Assembly (NCBI GenBank): GCA_021795795.1
Contig: JAJYPA010000032.1
Location: 1 to 34,327, forward strand
Length of the DNA: 34,327 bases
Reading direction: 5' to 3'
Source: Pseudomonadota bacterium
GTDB taxonomy: Bacteria; Pseudomonadota; Gammaproteobacteria; Halothiobacillales; Halothiobacillaceae
Positions 16,933-24,379 of the stretch are shown piece by piece; position 1 is the first letter of the stretch; every line of letters starts with the position of its first letter. The notes under the pieces were generated by a model. The model saw nothing but the letters and a program-made list of their open reading frames with translations. It had not been told where the DNA came from and ran no database searches. The translations under genes and the position numbers were made by a program.

Positions 16933-16961
16933 GCTATAGGAATTCCGGATTCTTTTAATAA
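16933..16961 (-). promoter_or_regulatory. Possible sigma-70 promoter for the DUF4395 gene
   Basis: On the minus strand a -10-like TATAGC (16933-16938) lies 17 bp from a weak -35-like TTATTA (16956-16961), about 85 bp upstream of the start codon. Spacing is ideal, but both boxes are imperfect. The surrounding 16874-17057 gap also has a short GATTAG/CTAATC inverted repeat. Confidence 0.3.
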
Positions 16962-17057
16962 TTGCGTCTTTTACTCAATCATCAGAATGAGCCGATTGAT
17001 TAGGAATTTCTAATCGAGCTTACTTATAGAGGATAGTTAGCCACCTATCAGAGTGGG

Positions 17058-17894
17058 TCAATAACGTCCCGGCATCACCCCTTGAATGGTGATTTTCCCG
17101 CTGGCATCGGGGTGTCCCAGCAGGTTCAACTGCTGACGAAAAGCCTCGCTTGCGCCCGCCGTGGCTTGCAGATAACCGCTTACTTTCGGCGCCGTGGTGA
17201 CCGGCCATAATCCAGCAAGGTTGAGCTCGCCCAACAAAGGCCCACGGCTACCGGATGCCGGTTTGATCGTGGCTTTGAGTTGCCCCTGAGCAATTTTTGC
17301 ATCAAGAACCAGATCGCCAAGGAACAACGGTTCGGTCGTCGTGATCGCTGCATTTCGCCAGTTGGCCATGGCTCGGGCGGCCTTGAGATCGAAACCGCTC
17401 TTGGTTCTAATAAGTGACGCATCCCCGCTGAAGTCAATTAACCCATTTAATGGCCAGGCCGTCAGCGCTGCGATCAGCGGGCTATCAGCGGCCAAACGCC
17501 CATGCAGATTGCGAACGTTCAGTTGCTTGAAGCCCAGCCCCACATCGGCGGCCAGACTCAAGCCCATATCCGGTTGACTTGCGCGCGCGGCCGTTTGCGC
17601 CCGTACATGCCAAGCCGGTTGCAAACGGATGATCGACAATGGCAAGAAATCGGTTTGGATCGTCATGGCCGGTGCTCGGGGCGAGTTCAAACGCCATTGC
17701 CCGTGCCAGACCGTACCGCCAAGTGGCACCAATGCCACGCCGGGCGGCAGCGCGAGGCGGGAAACGGGGATCAAGGTAATCGGAGCGGTCACCAGAAGTG
17801 CCACAAACCAGCTCGCCATCAATAACAGCGCACCCGGCCAGATCAGGGATCGCGGTCGGCGCAGCGCCGGTTCTTTCACAGGTTTTCGGCTCAT
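17058..17894 (-). CDS. gspN: Type II secretion system protein N
   Basis: A 278-aa bitopic inner-membrane protein. A short basic cytoplasmic tail (MSRKPVKEPALRRPRS) is followed by one membrane helix (LIWPGALLLMASWFVALLVTAP) and a periplasmic beta-rich domain opening with PISLIPVSRLALPPGVALVPLGGTVWHGQW-like residues, typical of GspN. GspN is present in only part of type II systems and its role is not well defined; it is thought to assist assembly near the GspC-GspM platform. This is the last gene of the gsp operon, overlapping gspM by 4 bp. No convincing terminator hairpin with a T-run follows the stop. Confidence 0.85.
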   Translation of the reverse strand: MSRKPVKEPALRRPRSLIWPGALLLMASWFVALLVTAPITLIPVSRLALPPGVALVPLGGTVWHGQWRLNSPRAPAMTIQTDFLPLSIIRLQPAWHVRAQTAARASQPDMGLSLAADVGLGFKQLNVRNLHGRLAADSPLIAALTAWPLNGLIDFSGDASLIRTKSGFDLKAARAMANWRNAAITTTEPLFLGDLVLDAKIAQGQLKATIKPASGSRGPLLGELNLAGLWPVTTAPKVSGYLQATAGASEAFRQQLNLLGHPDASGKITIQGVMPGRY

Positions 17895-18418
17895 GAGCTT
17901 GCTGCGTGCTTCGCCAAGGTGATCTCGGCATCCACCAACCCGGCCGCATCGCTCGAATCACCGCCTTTGGGTGTGATGTTGACACTCTGCTCGCTCAACC
18001 CCGCCTCATTCGCCTGTGCCAACCAACGCAACAGGGAATCGAACGGCACGGCGGCAAACTTGAGCTGGACACGGTCGTCGCCGTCCGGCTGGCGCTGAAC
18101 CAACTGCTGTTCAATGCCGACCGTGCGGGCGGCCTGTTCCACCCAAAGCATCAGCGAGACAGCACTTGGCTGTGCCGATTTTGATCCTGCCTGCATCAGG
18201 GTTCGTTTTGCTTGCGCGGTAAAGGCGGCAAGCTGTTCGGCCTCTGCGAGACGATCATGCGCTCGCTGCTCGGCCTGTTGCATGGGCGACCAAACAAACT
18301 GGTAACCCACGAGTGCTACCAACGCAATCGCCGCCAAGGTGAGCGTACGGCGTTCGCTTTGATTGCGCTGCTGCCAGAATGAGGAAAACCAAACGGGTGT
18401 ATTCATCATCGATACCAC
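17891..18418 (-). CDS. gspM: Type II secretion system protein M
   Basis: A 175-aa bitopic protein of the inner-membrane platform. The short N-terminal tail (FSSFWQQRNQSERRTLT) leads into one helix (LAAIALVALVGYQFVWSPM), then a heptad-rich coiled segment (QQAEQRAHDRLAEAEQLAAFTAQAK) and a small ferredoxin-like periplasmic domain. GspM pairs with GspL and helps hold the ATPase GspE at the membrane. Length is normal. It starts 6 bp after gspL; in-frame ATGs at codons 4 and 5 are alternative starts. It overlaps gspN by 4 bp. Confidence 0.9.
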   Translation of the reverse strand: MVSMMNTPVWFSSFWQQRNQSERRTLTLAAIALVALVGYQFVWSPMQQAEQRAHDRLAEAEQLAAFTAQAKRTLMQAGSKSAQPSAVSLMLWVEQAARTVGIEQQLVQRQPDGDDRVQLKFAAVPFDSLLRWLAQANEAGLSEQSVNITPKGGDSSDAAGLVDAEITLAKHAASS

Positions 18419-18424
18419 CTGAAT

Positions 18425-19675
18425 TTAAAGTACTTTAATGCCGATGCGCATATGCGCGACGCCCGCATCCACGCCCGCATCGATCTGGCTGACGGTAGCC
18501 GTGCTGCCCGTCTTGAGTTGTTCGAGCAACTGCTGCAACACCTCATACTTCTGGGCGGTGAGCTCGACGGTCAGTTGTTTTGCATCGAAGCGGATCGACT
18601 TGATCGCCAACTGCGCGTCCTTCGGTTTTGCCGCCTGATACGCCGAACCAAAGGCCGCGAGCGCAGGCATAAAGACATCTTCATGCGCTCCGGAGCGCTG
18701 ATCCAGCGCCTGCTGCAACTGCACCCGCACATTCACCATGCGCGTGACCTGTGGCAAGGCAGCGTGAAAATCCTGTGTGATTTGCGTCTGCAAACGTTCG
18801 GCCTGGCGGTTCATCTGGCTGATCGCGATCCACTGACTGACCAGCAACAATATAAGCACGACCAATGCGGCGGCGCCCACCTGCCACCAGCGGCGTTGCC
18901 ACTGCTGATCACTCACGGCCCTGGCCGAAGTGATCGCAGATAATGGACGATTTCGATCAAGCCCTGTCGCCCAGATCTGATGCCATTGCGCCCAGTCCGG
19001 CGCGGCCTGCGCGGAAAACGCGATGCCTTCCGGCCATTGGGGTGGTTGTTCCAGCGGTAAATGAAACACTACGCGCTGCGGTGCTGGCGTCATGCGTGGC
19101 AGCCACCCGGCCAGTTGTTCGGCGGCATTGTGGTCAGGCAATGGTGCCAATGCCATGCCTTCGTGCGGGCCGGTCAGCACACTGATGTGCCCCTGAACCG
19201 GATCGACCCAGACGCTGTACTCGCCCGCTTCGGGTGGGGGCAGCGTATCGGCCATGGCAACGAGTTGCTGTGGCACCAGATTGAGATTTCCGAGTGCATC
19301 GAGTACACGGGTGCGTACATCGGCATCCACCAGTAGCACGGGCCAGCGACCCGGCGACAAGGGGCGGTCGGCCAGCACGGGGTAAAGCTGGCTCAGATCA
19401 TCGGCCACCAGATCTTCGAGCGCGAACGGCAAGGCTTGCAGGGCCTTTTCTCGCCGCGTGCCGGGAATAGGCACGATCAGGCGGCTGCACACCGAATCGG
19501 GCAAAAGCACCGAGAGCGTCACCGGACGGCGCAGGCCCGATCGCGCCAGCCAATCGGCAAAAGCGACCCAATCGCCGCGTAACGGCGACGCTGCGCTGGC
19601 AGGGGCGTCCGGCTGCCACCAATGCAGTTCGGTGGCCTCGCCGTCGGTTACAAACAGGAATAGCCGGTCAGACAT
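18425..19675 (-). CDS. gspL: Type II secretion system protein L
   Basis: A 416-aa protein linking the cytoplasmic ATPase to the inner-membrane platform. The N-terminal 250 or so residues are the cytoplasmic actin-like domain that binds GspE (opening MSDRLFLFVTDGEATELHWWQ; conserved VTLSVLLPDSVCSRLIVPIPGTRREKALQALPFALEDLVADD). One membrane helix (WWQVGAAALVVLILLLVSQWIAI) follows, then a coiled linker and a periplasmic ferredoxin-like domain that pairs with GspM. Its start lies 28 bp inside the end of gspK, an unusually long overlap for this operon. Length is typical. Confidence 0.9.
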   Translation of the reverse strand: MSDRLFLFVTDGEATELHWWQPDAPASAASPLRGDWVAFADWLARSGLRRPVTLSVLLPDSVCSRLIVPIPGTRREKALQALPFALEDLVADDLSQLYPVLADRPLSPGRWPVLLVDADVRTRVLDALGNLNLVPQQLVAMADTLPPPEAGEYSVWVDPVQGHISVLTGPHEGMALAPLPDHNAAEQLAGWLPRMTPAPQRVVFHLPLEQPPQWPEGIAFSAQAAPDWAQWHQIWATGLDRNRPLSAITSARAVSDQQWQRRWWQVGAAALVVLILLLVSQWIAISQMNRQAERLQTQITQDFHAALPQVTRMVNVRVQLQQALDQRSGAHEDVFMPALAAFGSAYQAAKPKDAQLAIKSIRFDAKQLTVELTAQKYEVLQQLLEQLKTGSTATVSQIDAGVDAGVAHMRIGIKVL

Positions 19676-20595
19676 GATTCATTACTCAGGGCGATTACTT
19701 GGGACGGGCCGGATTGAGGCCGGTAAATCAGGGCATAGCGGTGGCGCAGCACCTGATCGAACTGGACCGTGACCGCGCACAGAAAAAACTGGCTGTTCAC
19801 CGACAACCCATCAGGCTGCGTCACTGCGCCCGCAAAACCCGGTCGCGCCAGAAAATCGGCCACGGAACCGATATTCGGCTGCGGCGTTTTGCCCGGCATG
19901 ACGACCGGTAAACTCGCTGCATTCGCGCCGATGGCCTGCATCACCAAGGGCGAAGCGCTGTTCAGACTGACGGGCGTGCCGATGGGTAAGGCCGTTACAT
20001 AGGGTGCCAGTTTATCGTAATAGGCGGGCGTCACTCCGGCCAATGAACGCAGTTCGGTCACCGACATCATCGGCTGACCGGCGGGCATTTTCCCACTGCG
20101 GCTCGCGGCGCTGGTAAAACCAAGCGCAAGCGAACGACTCGGATCGATCCAGCCGATAATTTCATTGCTGATATCCGGGCTCAGATTCAGCTGGCTGAGC
20201 AACCGTGCAAAGCGCTCTTTGCCAAGCAGGTTGACTTTACCATCGGGCAGCAGCAGGTTGTTGATATTGAAACGGCCTTGCAGATCGCTGATGTTGAGCG
20301 AAACCGTCGCGCCATCAATGGGAATATTTGCCAGCGGCTGCGCCCAGAGATCGGCCGGGCCATCGCTGTTGCGGTCGTCCCGATCCAGCAGGGCCTTGGC
20401 CAGGATAAAGGCGCTGTTGGCCAATTGATCGGCCCGCGCGCCGTTTTCGAACGCGGCGGTGGCATCGAGCGCGTTTTGATTGCGCACCATCACCGCGGCG
20501 GCCAAGCCTGTAGCAATGGCCAGCACCAGCAAGGCCACGATCAGAGCGACGCCCTGCTGGCGTCTCGGCGATGCAACGCGGTTTACTCGTGTCAT
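19648..20595 (-). CDS. gspK: Type II secretion system minor pseudopilin K
   Basis: A 315-aa minor pseudopilin. The prepilin-peptidase site follows a basic leader (MTRVNRVASPRRQQG) and leads into the helix VALIVALLVLAIATGLAAAVM. As usual for GspK, the otherwise conserved Glu at position 5 is absent. The globular domain holds the helix-hairpin-helix-like blocks of the family (SDLQGRFNINNLL, MMSVTELRSLAGVTPAYYDKLAPYV, SLNSASPLVMQAI). GspK caps the pseudopilus with GspI and GspJ. Two Cys near the C-terminus (NESCLTGYSCL) may form a disulfide. It overlaps gspJ by 4 bp and gspL by 28 bp. Confidence 0.92.
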   Translation of the reverse strand: MTRVNRVASPRRQQGVALIVALLVLAIATGLAAAVMVRNQNALDATAAFENGARADQLANSAFILAKALLDRDDRNSDGPADLWAQPLANIPIDGATVSLNISDLQGRFNINNLLLPDGKVNLLGKERFARLLSQLNLSPDISNEIIGWIDPSRSLALGFTSAASRSGKMPAGQPMMSVTELRSLAGVTPAYYDKLAPYVTALPIGTPVSLNSASPLVMQAIGANAASLPVVMPGKTPQPNIGSVADFLARPGFAGAVTQPDGLSVNSQFFLCAVTVQFDQVLRHRYALIYRPQSGPSQVIALSNESCLTGYSCL

Positions 20596-21302
20596 CGCCG
20601 CTCCGCTTCTGCCTGAGTTTGGGTTTGGGTTTGGGTTTGGGTCTGCGGGCTTGTCGGTGCCTCGGCAGCGTTATTCGTTCCGGCCGGTGGGTTGGCCGGT
20701 GCGGCTTCGGGCCAATCGGAAACCATAGCGACGGTCATGCGCAAGGGGGGCAGGTTGTTTACCGTAAGCGAAACTTCCACCGCCTTGGGCAGGCCCGCCG
20801 AGGGTTGGTTGATGGGTGGCCAATCAAGCATCGACTGATTGTTTTGATCGTAAAAAGTCAGCTGGATTTTGCTGACGTTGCGCAAAATGATGCGCCAGTC
20901 GGGCGGCTCGGCGCTGTTGCCCACTGCGCCATCGGGCGGCACGAACGTCGCGCGCTCCAGATTACCGTTTTCAAGCCGCCATCGCACCAGCGCCAGTTGC
21001 GGTTCGGCTGCCGCCCAAGGATTCGACGCGCCCATTCGGGTCAAGGTCAACAGGTTCAAGCCGCCGCCAGCGAATTCAGGCACCTCGCCACCCAGGGCAT
21101 CACGGGCGAGTCGATCCACCGCGAAGGTCAGATCGCTGCGCATTTGCCGCAAGCCGTTTTGCATCGCATTCAACTGATCCATCTGATCTTCGACAATCGC
21201 GCTTTGCTTGATCACCGTATTCAGCCCGCCGTAGGCCATCACCGCTACCAGCGCGAAGATGGCAATCGCCACCAATAATTCCAGCAGGGTGAAGCCACGC
21301 AT
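20592..21302 (-). CDS. gspJ: Type II secretion system minor pseudopilin J
   Basis: A 236-aa minor pseudopilin with a four-residue leader: MRG then FTLLELLVAIAIFALVAVMAYGG, carrying the Glu at position 5. I set the start at 21302. The open frame runs on to 21617, but those 105 codons are translated palindromic repeat and precede the pilin signal, so they are not part of the protein. AAGGGG about nine bases upstream, at the edge of the repeat block, could serve as ribosome-binding site. The rest (DQLNAMQNGLRQMRSDLTFAVDR) fits GspJ. The C-terminus is unusual: five Gln-Thr pairs encoded by a hexanucleotide repeat, then AEAERR. It overlaps gspK by 4 bp. Confidence 0.92.
   Translation of the reverse strand: MRGFTLLELLVAIAIFALVAVMAYGGLNTVIKQSAIVEDQMDQLNAMQNGLRQMRSDLTFAVDRLARDALGGEVPEFAGGGLNLLTLTRMGASNPWAAAEPQLALVRWRLENGNLERATFVPPDGAVGNSAEPPDWRIILRNVSKIQLTFYDQNNQSMLDWPPINQPSAGLPKAVEVSLTVNNLPPLRMTVAMVSDWPEAAPANPPAGTNNAAEAPTSPQTQTQTQTQTQAEAERR
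20615..20643. repeat. GGGTTT hexanucleotide tandem repeat in gspJ
   Basis: About four and a half copies of GGGTTT lie near the 3' end of gspJ and encode alternating Gln-Thr. Because the unit is six bases, copy-number change would lengthen or shorten the tail by two residues without shifting frame. Confidence 0.8.
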
Positions 21303-21613
21303 CGTTATACACCCCTTTTTGTGAGGTGGGCAGGGGGAATTTATTAAGTGGAGCTCATTCAACAAAATCCCCCTTGTTCCCCCTTTGCAAAAGGGGGAAA
21401 CCCTTCGTTTCAGCAGCGGGGTAAAATTTTTGAGATGGTGGGTACCACATGCCCTTTTCACAAAGGAGATGCTGCACACCCCCCTTTCGCAAAGGGGGGC
21501 AGGGGGGATTTGCTGCAAGGACGTCATCCGCAAAATCTCCGCCCTCTTTTGCAAAGGGGGAGACCCTTTCGGCGTCTCAAAGGCGGCTCTGCCCCGATGA
21601 TACGTCGTAAAAC
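21303..21613. repeat. Palindromic repeat block between gspI and gspJ
   Basis: This 311-bp gap holds no gene. It contains several GC-rich hairpins: TTCCCCCTTT/AAAAGGGGGAA at 21377-21399, a perfect 9-bp stem CCCCCCTTT/AAAGGGGGG at 21479-21499, and a similar one at 21542-21561. Outer arms of the form AAATCCCCC...CCCCCTTT face each other at about 21364-21388 and 21490-21512. The same arm type occurs at 10540-10640. Such structures commonly mark small non-autonomous repeats. It is the only sizeable break in the gsp operon and may cut or stabilise the transcript there. Confidence 0.75.
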
Positions 21614-22009
21614 TCATGGTGCTTTTTGCGCGGGTGGATAAAAGTACGTCACGATACTGGCCTGACCGGCATACGGGGCGGGGGTTTGAACAAAATAGGC
21701 CACCTTGAGCACACCCGGCACCTGTCCGGCCGAAACGGTCTGGCGCACGCGCCAGGTTTGCCCGTTAATCATCACATCGGACTGGCGCGTGCCCAATTCC
21801 GGCGCTTGCGCCGATAACTGCAAGCGGGCGCATAAATCATCGGCAATGACCGTGGCGGCGGTATCGGCGCGCAACCGATCGAGCATCGCTGCGCTTTGAC
21901 CACTCACCTTGATGACGGCAGCGAGGGCAATAGCCAAAACAACCAGCGCAATCAGCACTTCCAGCAAGGTGAACCCCTGCTCCGGGGTTTTGGTCGTCGT
22001 GGTTATCAC
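21614..22009 (-). CDS. gspI: Type II secretion system minor pseudopilin I
   Basis: A 131-aa minor pseudopilin. The leader MITTTTKTPEQG precedes the processing site and the helix FTLLEVLIALVVLAIALAAVIKV, with Glu at position 5. The remainder (QSAAMLDRLRADTAATVIADDLCARLQL) fits the GspI family, whose members nucleate the pseudopilus tip with GspJ and GspK. The start overlaps the end of gspH by 4 bp. Its stop is followed by the 311-bp repeat block, so coupling to gspJ is lost. Length is normal. Confidence 0.92.
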   Translation of the reverse strand: MITTTTKTPEQGFTLLEVLIALVVLAIALAAVIKVSGQSAAMLDRLRADTAATVIADDLCARLQLSAQAPELGTRQSDVMINGQTWRVRQTVSAGQVPGVLKVAYFVQTPAPYAGQASIVTYFYPPAQKAP

Positions 22010-22644
22010 GGGGCGGAATCCGTCGTTGCCTGCGCACCGTAGCCTGATGACAGGTCGATGCGCAGGGTTTTTTGCCTGTCTCCGCGCACCGTAATTTCCG
22101 GTGTACGCTGCTGCGCGCCCGGTGGCAGCGACCAGATGCCATCGGTCGTGACGGCAAGTAACGCCTGCGCGCGCGGGTCCTTGGCAGCAAAAGTCTCAGC
22201 TGCGGTGGGTTGTGCCTCAAGGGTGCAGCCCTTGTCCCAATCCAATCGGCTGAAGACCTGTGCGGCAAAGGCCGGTGATTCGTTTGCAGCTTGGCTTGAT
22301 TGTTTGCTTGCCTCGGCAATCGGTTTCGACGGCTTGAGATCGAGCACAAAGGCTTGGGGCGAGGTCGCATTTTGAATATAAACGGTTTGATCCAGCCGGT
22401 TCGCGGCCACGGCCTGTTGCGCCAGCCAAGAGGCCATCCGCGCCTGGCAGACACCCACATCATCGGGGGCGCGCTTGTTCATGCTCATCACCACAAAACC
22501 GACCACAATGCCGATAATCACAATCACCACGATCAGCTCGATCAAGGTAAAACCCTGAACGCACCGCAAGCGACCGGCTCTGTGGTGGCGCCCACCATTC
22601 GGCGCATATCGAGCATCACATACGGCACGGGGCGCAAGCATCAC
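22006..22644 (-). CDS. gspH: Type II secretion system minor pseudopilin H
   Basis: A 212-aa minor pseudopilin. The helix after the processing Gly is FTLIELIVVIVIIGIVVGFVVM, with Glu at position 5. The reading frame gives an unusually long leader of 31 residues (ending RCVQG); an internal TTG codon just before RCVQG could give a normal short leader, so the start is uncertain. The globular part contains the family's closing LRIDLSSGYG. GspH sits between the major pseudopilin body and the tip. It starts 5 bp after gspG and overlaps gspI by 4 bp. Confidence 0.88.
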   Translation of the reverse strand: MMLAPRAVCDARYAPNGGRHHRAGRLRCVQGFTLIELIVVIVIIGIVVGFVVMSMNKRAPDDVGVCQARMASWLAQQAVAANRLDQTVYIQNATSPQAFVLDLKPSKPIAEASKQSSQAANESPAFAAQVFSRLDWDKGCTLEAQPTAAETFAAKDPRAQALLAVTTDGIWSLPPGAQQRTPEITVRGDRQKTLRIDLSSGYGAQATTDSAP

Positions 22645-22649
22645 GAGAC

Positions 22650-23150
22650 TCAGTTGCCCGTGTTCGTGGCACCGCCTTCTTCCTGCCAGTTGCCGATATC
22701 GGCGTCTGCGCCAGTGCCGCCCGGTTGGCCATCGGCGCCGAGACTGTAGACATCAAACGTGCCGTGCTGGCCGGGGCTCAAATATTGATAGGGATTGTTC
22801 CACGGGTCGATCGGCAGGCGATCGAGGTAGCCGCCCTGCCGCCAGTTTTTGGCATTGGCCGGGGGTTTGACCAGTGCCTCGAGCCCCTGATCGGTGGTCG
22901 GGTAGGTCAGATTGTCGAGCTTGTAGAGCTGCAATGCCGATTCGATGGCGCGGATGTCCTGCTTGGCTTTGGCTATACGGGCATCGTCCGGCCGATCCAT
23001 GATTTTCGGCACGACGATGGTCGCCAGAATGGCCAGAATAACCACTACGACCATCACTTCGATCAGGGTAAAACCTCGGGAAATCAACCCGTTTGCACGT
23101 TCAAAACGCGCCGCGCGTGAAGAAAGACGTGAGGAAAGATACGACATCAT
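22650..23150 (-). CDS. gspG: Type II secretion system major pseudopilin G
   Basis: A 166-aa major pseudopilin that polymerises into the piston-like pseudopilus. After the processing Gly the helix [24 protein letters not shown] carries Glu at position 5, followed by the signature [32 protein letters not shown]. The segment [23 protein letters not shown] and the DADIGNW end are the calcium-loop region of the family. The frame gives a 26-residue basic leader, long for GspG; an internal TTG (LISRG) would give a short one. The ATG overlaps the gspF stop by one base. Confidence 0.93.
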   Translation of the reverse strand: MMSYLSSRLSSRAARFERANGLISRGFTLIEVMVVVVILAILATIVVPKIMDRPDDARIAKAKQDIRAIESALQLYKLDNLTYPTTDQGLEALVKPPANAKNWRQGGYLDRLPIDPWNNPYQYLSPGQHGTFDVYSLGADGQPGGTGADADIGNWQEEGGATNTGN

Positions 23151-24373
23151 TAATGCACCATTTGGTTGAGATCAAAAATCGGGATCAGGATCGCAAGCAC
23201 GATCAGCAAAACGACCCCGCCCATGACGAGAATCAAAATCGGCTCGAACAGGCCGAGCAAGGCGTTGATCAGGGTATCGAGTTCGCGTTCCTGCTGCATG
23301 GCGGCCCGTTCGAGCATATCGCCCAAGGCACCGCTTTGCTCGCCCGCCGCAATCAATTGCAGCATCATCGGCGGGAACAGACGGGAACGCTCCAGCGAAC
23401 GGGCGATGGGCGCGCCTTCACGCACGCGATCGGTGGCTTCGCCAATGGCGCGTCGCATCGGTTCGGAAGCGACGACCTCGCCACTGATGGTCAGCGCCTT
23501 GAGCATGGGCACACCGGCCGCGCTCAGGATGCTCAGGGTGCGGGCGAAACGGGCGGCATTGAACCCACGAATCAAGCGACCGATCAGCGGCAGCTTGAGC
23601 TGCATCTGTGCCCAGCGAAAGGCAAATTTCGGTTGGCGCAATGACCAGTAGAACCAGGCACCGAAGGCCGCCATGCCCAATAGAATCCACGGCCATTGCT
23701 CCCGCAGGAAGGTACTCACGGCGATCAATCCGCGGGTCAGTGGCGGCAGTGTTTGTTTCATCTGCACGAATACTTGCACCACTTGCGGCACGACATACGT
23801 CACGAGGCCAATAACCACCGCCACCGCCATCAGCGTGAGCAGCGCGGGGTAGAACAACGCCATCTGCACCTTTTGCGTGGTGGCCTGACGCCCTTCGGTG
23901 TAATTGGCCAAGCGTTCGAGCACCGCTTCGAGATGACCCGACTCCTCGCCCGCGGCCACGGTCGCGCGATACAGTTCCGAGAAGGCGCGCGGAAACGTCG
24001 CCAATCCCTGCGCCAGGCTGTGCCCTTCGACCACTTTGGAACGCACCGCCGTGACAATGCGCCGGATTCTTGCGTTTTCCGTTTGCCGGATAATGCCCGC
24101 CAGCGCCACATCGATGGGCAGCCCGGCGGCGATCAAGGTGGAAATCTGGCGGGTGAACAAGGCCAGCTCGGTCGGATTTAAGGATTGAAAACGGCTCATC
24201 CAGCTGTTCAGGCCGCCGGCGGTGGATTGATCGGCCACCACCGCTTCGATGGTCAGTGGCGCCAATCCCTGATCGCGCAACTGGCTGCGGGCGCCGCGCG
24301 CGCTATCGCTTTCAATCACGCCCTTGCGGGTTTTGCCTTGAGCATCCAGCGCGCTGTATTCAAAAGCGGCCAT
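23150..24373 (-). CDS. gspF: Type II secretion system inner-membrane platform protein F
   Basis: A 407-aa polytopic inner-membrane protein. It has two repeated cytoplasmic four-helix domains ([25 protein letters not shown] in the first, [24 protein letters not shown] in the second), each followed by membrane helices ([60 protein letters not shown]). GspF contacts the ATPase GspE and is thought to turn its motion into pseudopilus extension. Length is standard. It starts 6 bp after gspE and abuts gspG. Confidence 0.95.
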   Translation of the reverse strand: MAAFEYSALDAQGKTRKGVIESDSARGARSQLRDQGLAPLTIEAVVADQSTAGGLNSWMSRFQSLNPTELALFTRQISTLIAAGLPIDVALAGIIRQTENARIRRIVTAVRSKVVEGHSLAQGLATFPRAFSELYRATVAAGEESGHLEAVLERLANYTEGRQATTQKVQMALFYPALLTLMAVAVVIGLVTYVVPQVVQVFVQMKQTLPPLTRGLIAVSTFLREQWPWILLGMAAFGAWFYWSLRQPKFAFRWAQMQLKLPLIGRLIRGFNAARFARTLSILSAAGVPMLKALTISGEVVASEPMRRAIGEATDRVREGAPIARSLERSRLFPPMMLQLIAAGEQSGALGDMLERAAMQQERELDTLINALLGLFEPILILVMGGVVLLIVLAILIPIFDLNQMVH

Positions 24374-24379
24374 GCGTGA

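Noticed and set aside
21364..21561. CRISPR-like array between gspI and gspJ
   Set aside because: The repeats are inverted, variable and unevenly spaced, with no constant direct repeat and no spacers of equal length.
21303..21617. N-terminal extension of GspJ by 105 residues
   Set aside because: The extension is translated palindromic repeat and would put the prepilin signal in the middle of the protein. The ATG at 21302 begins a standard short leader.
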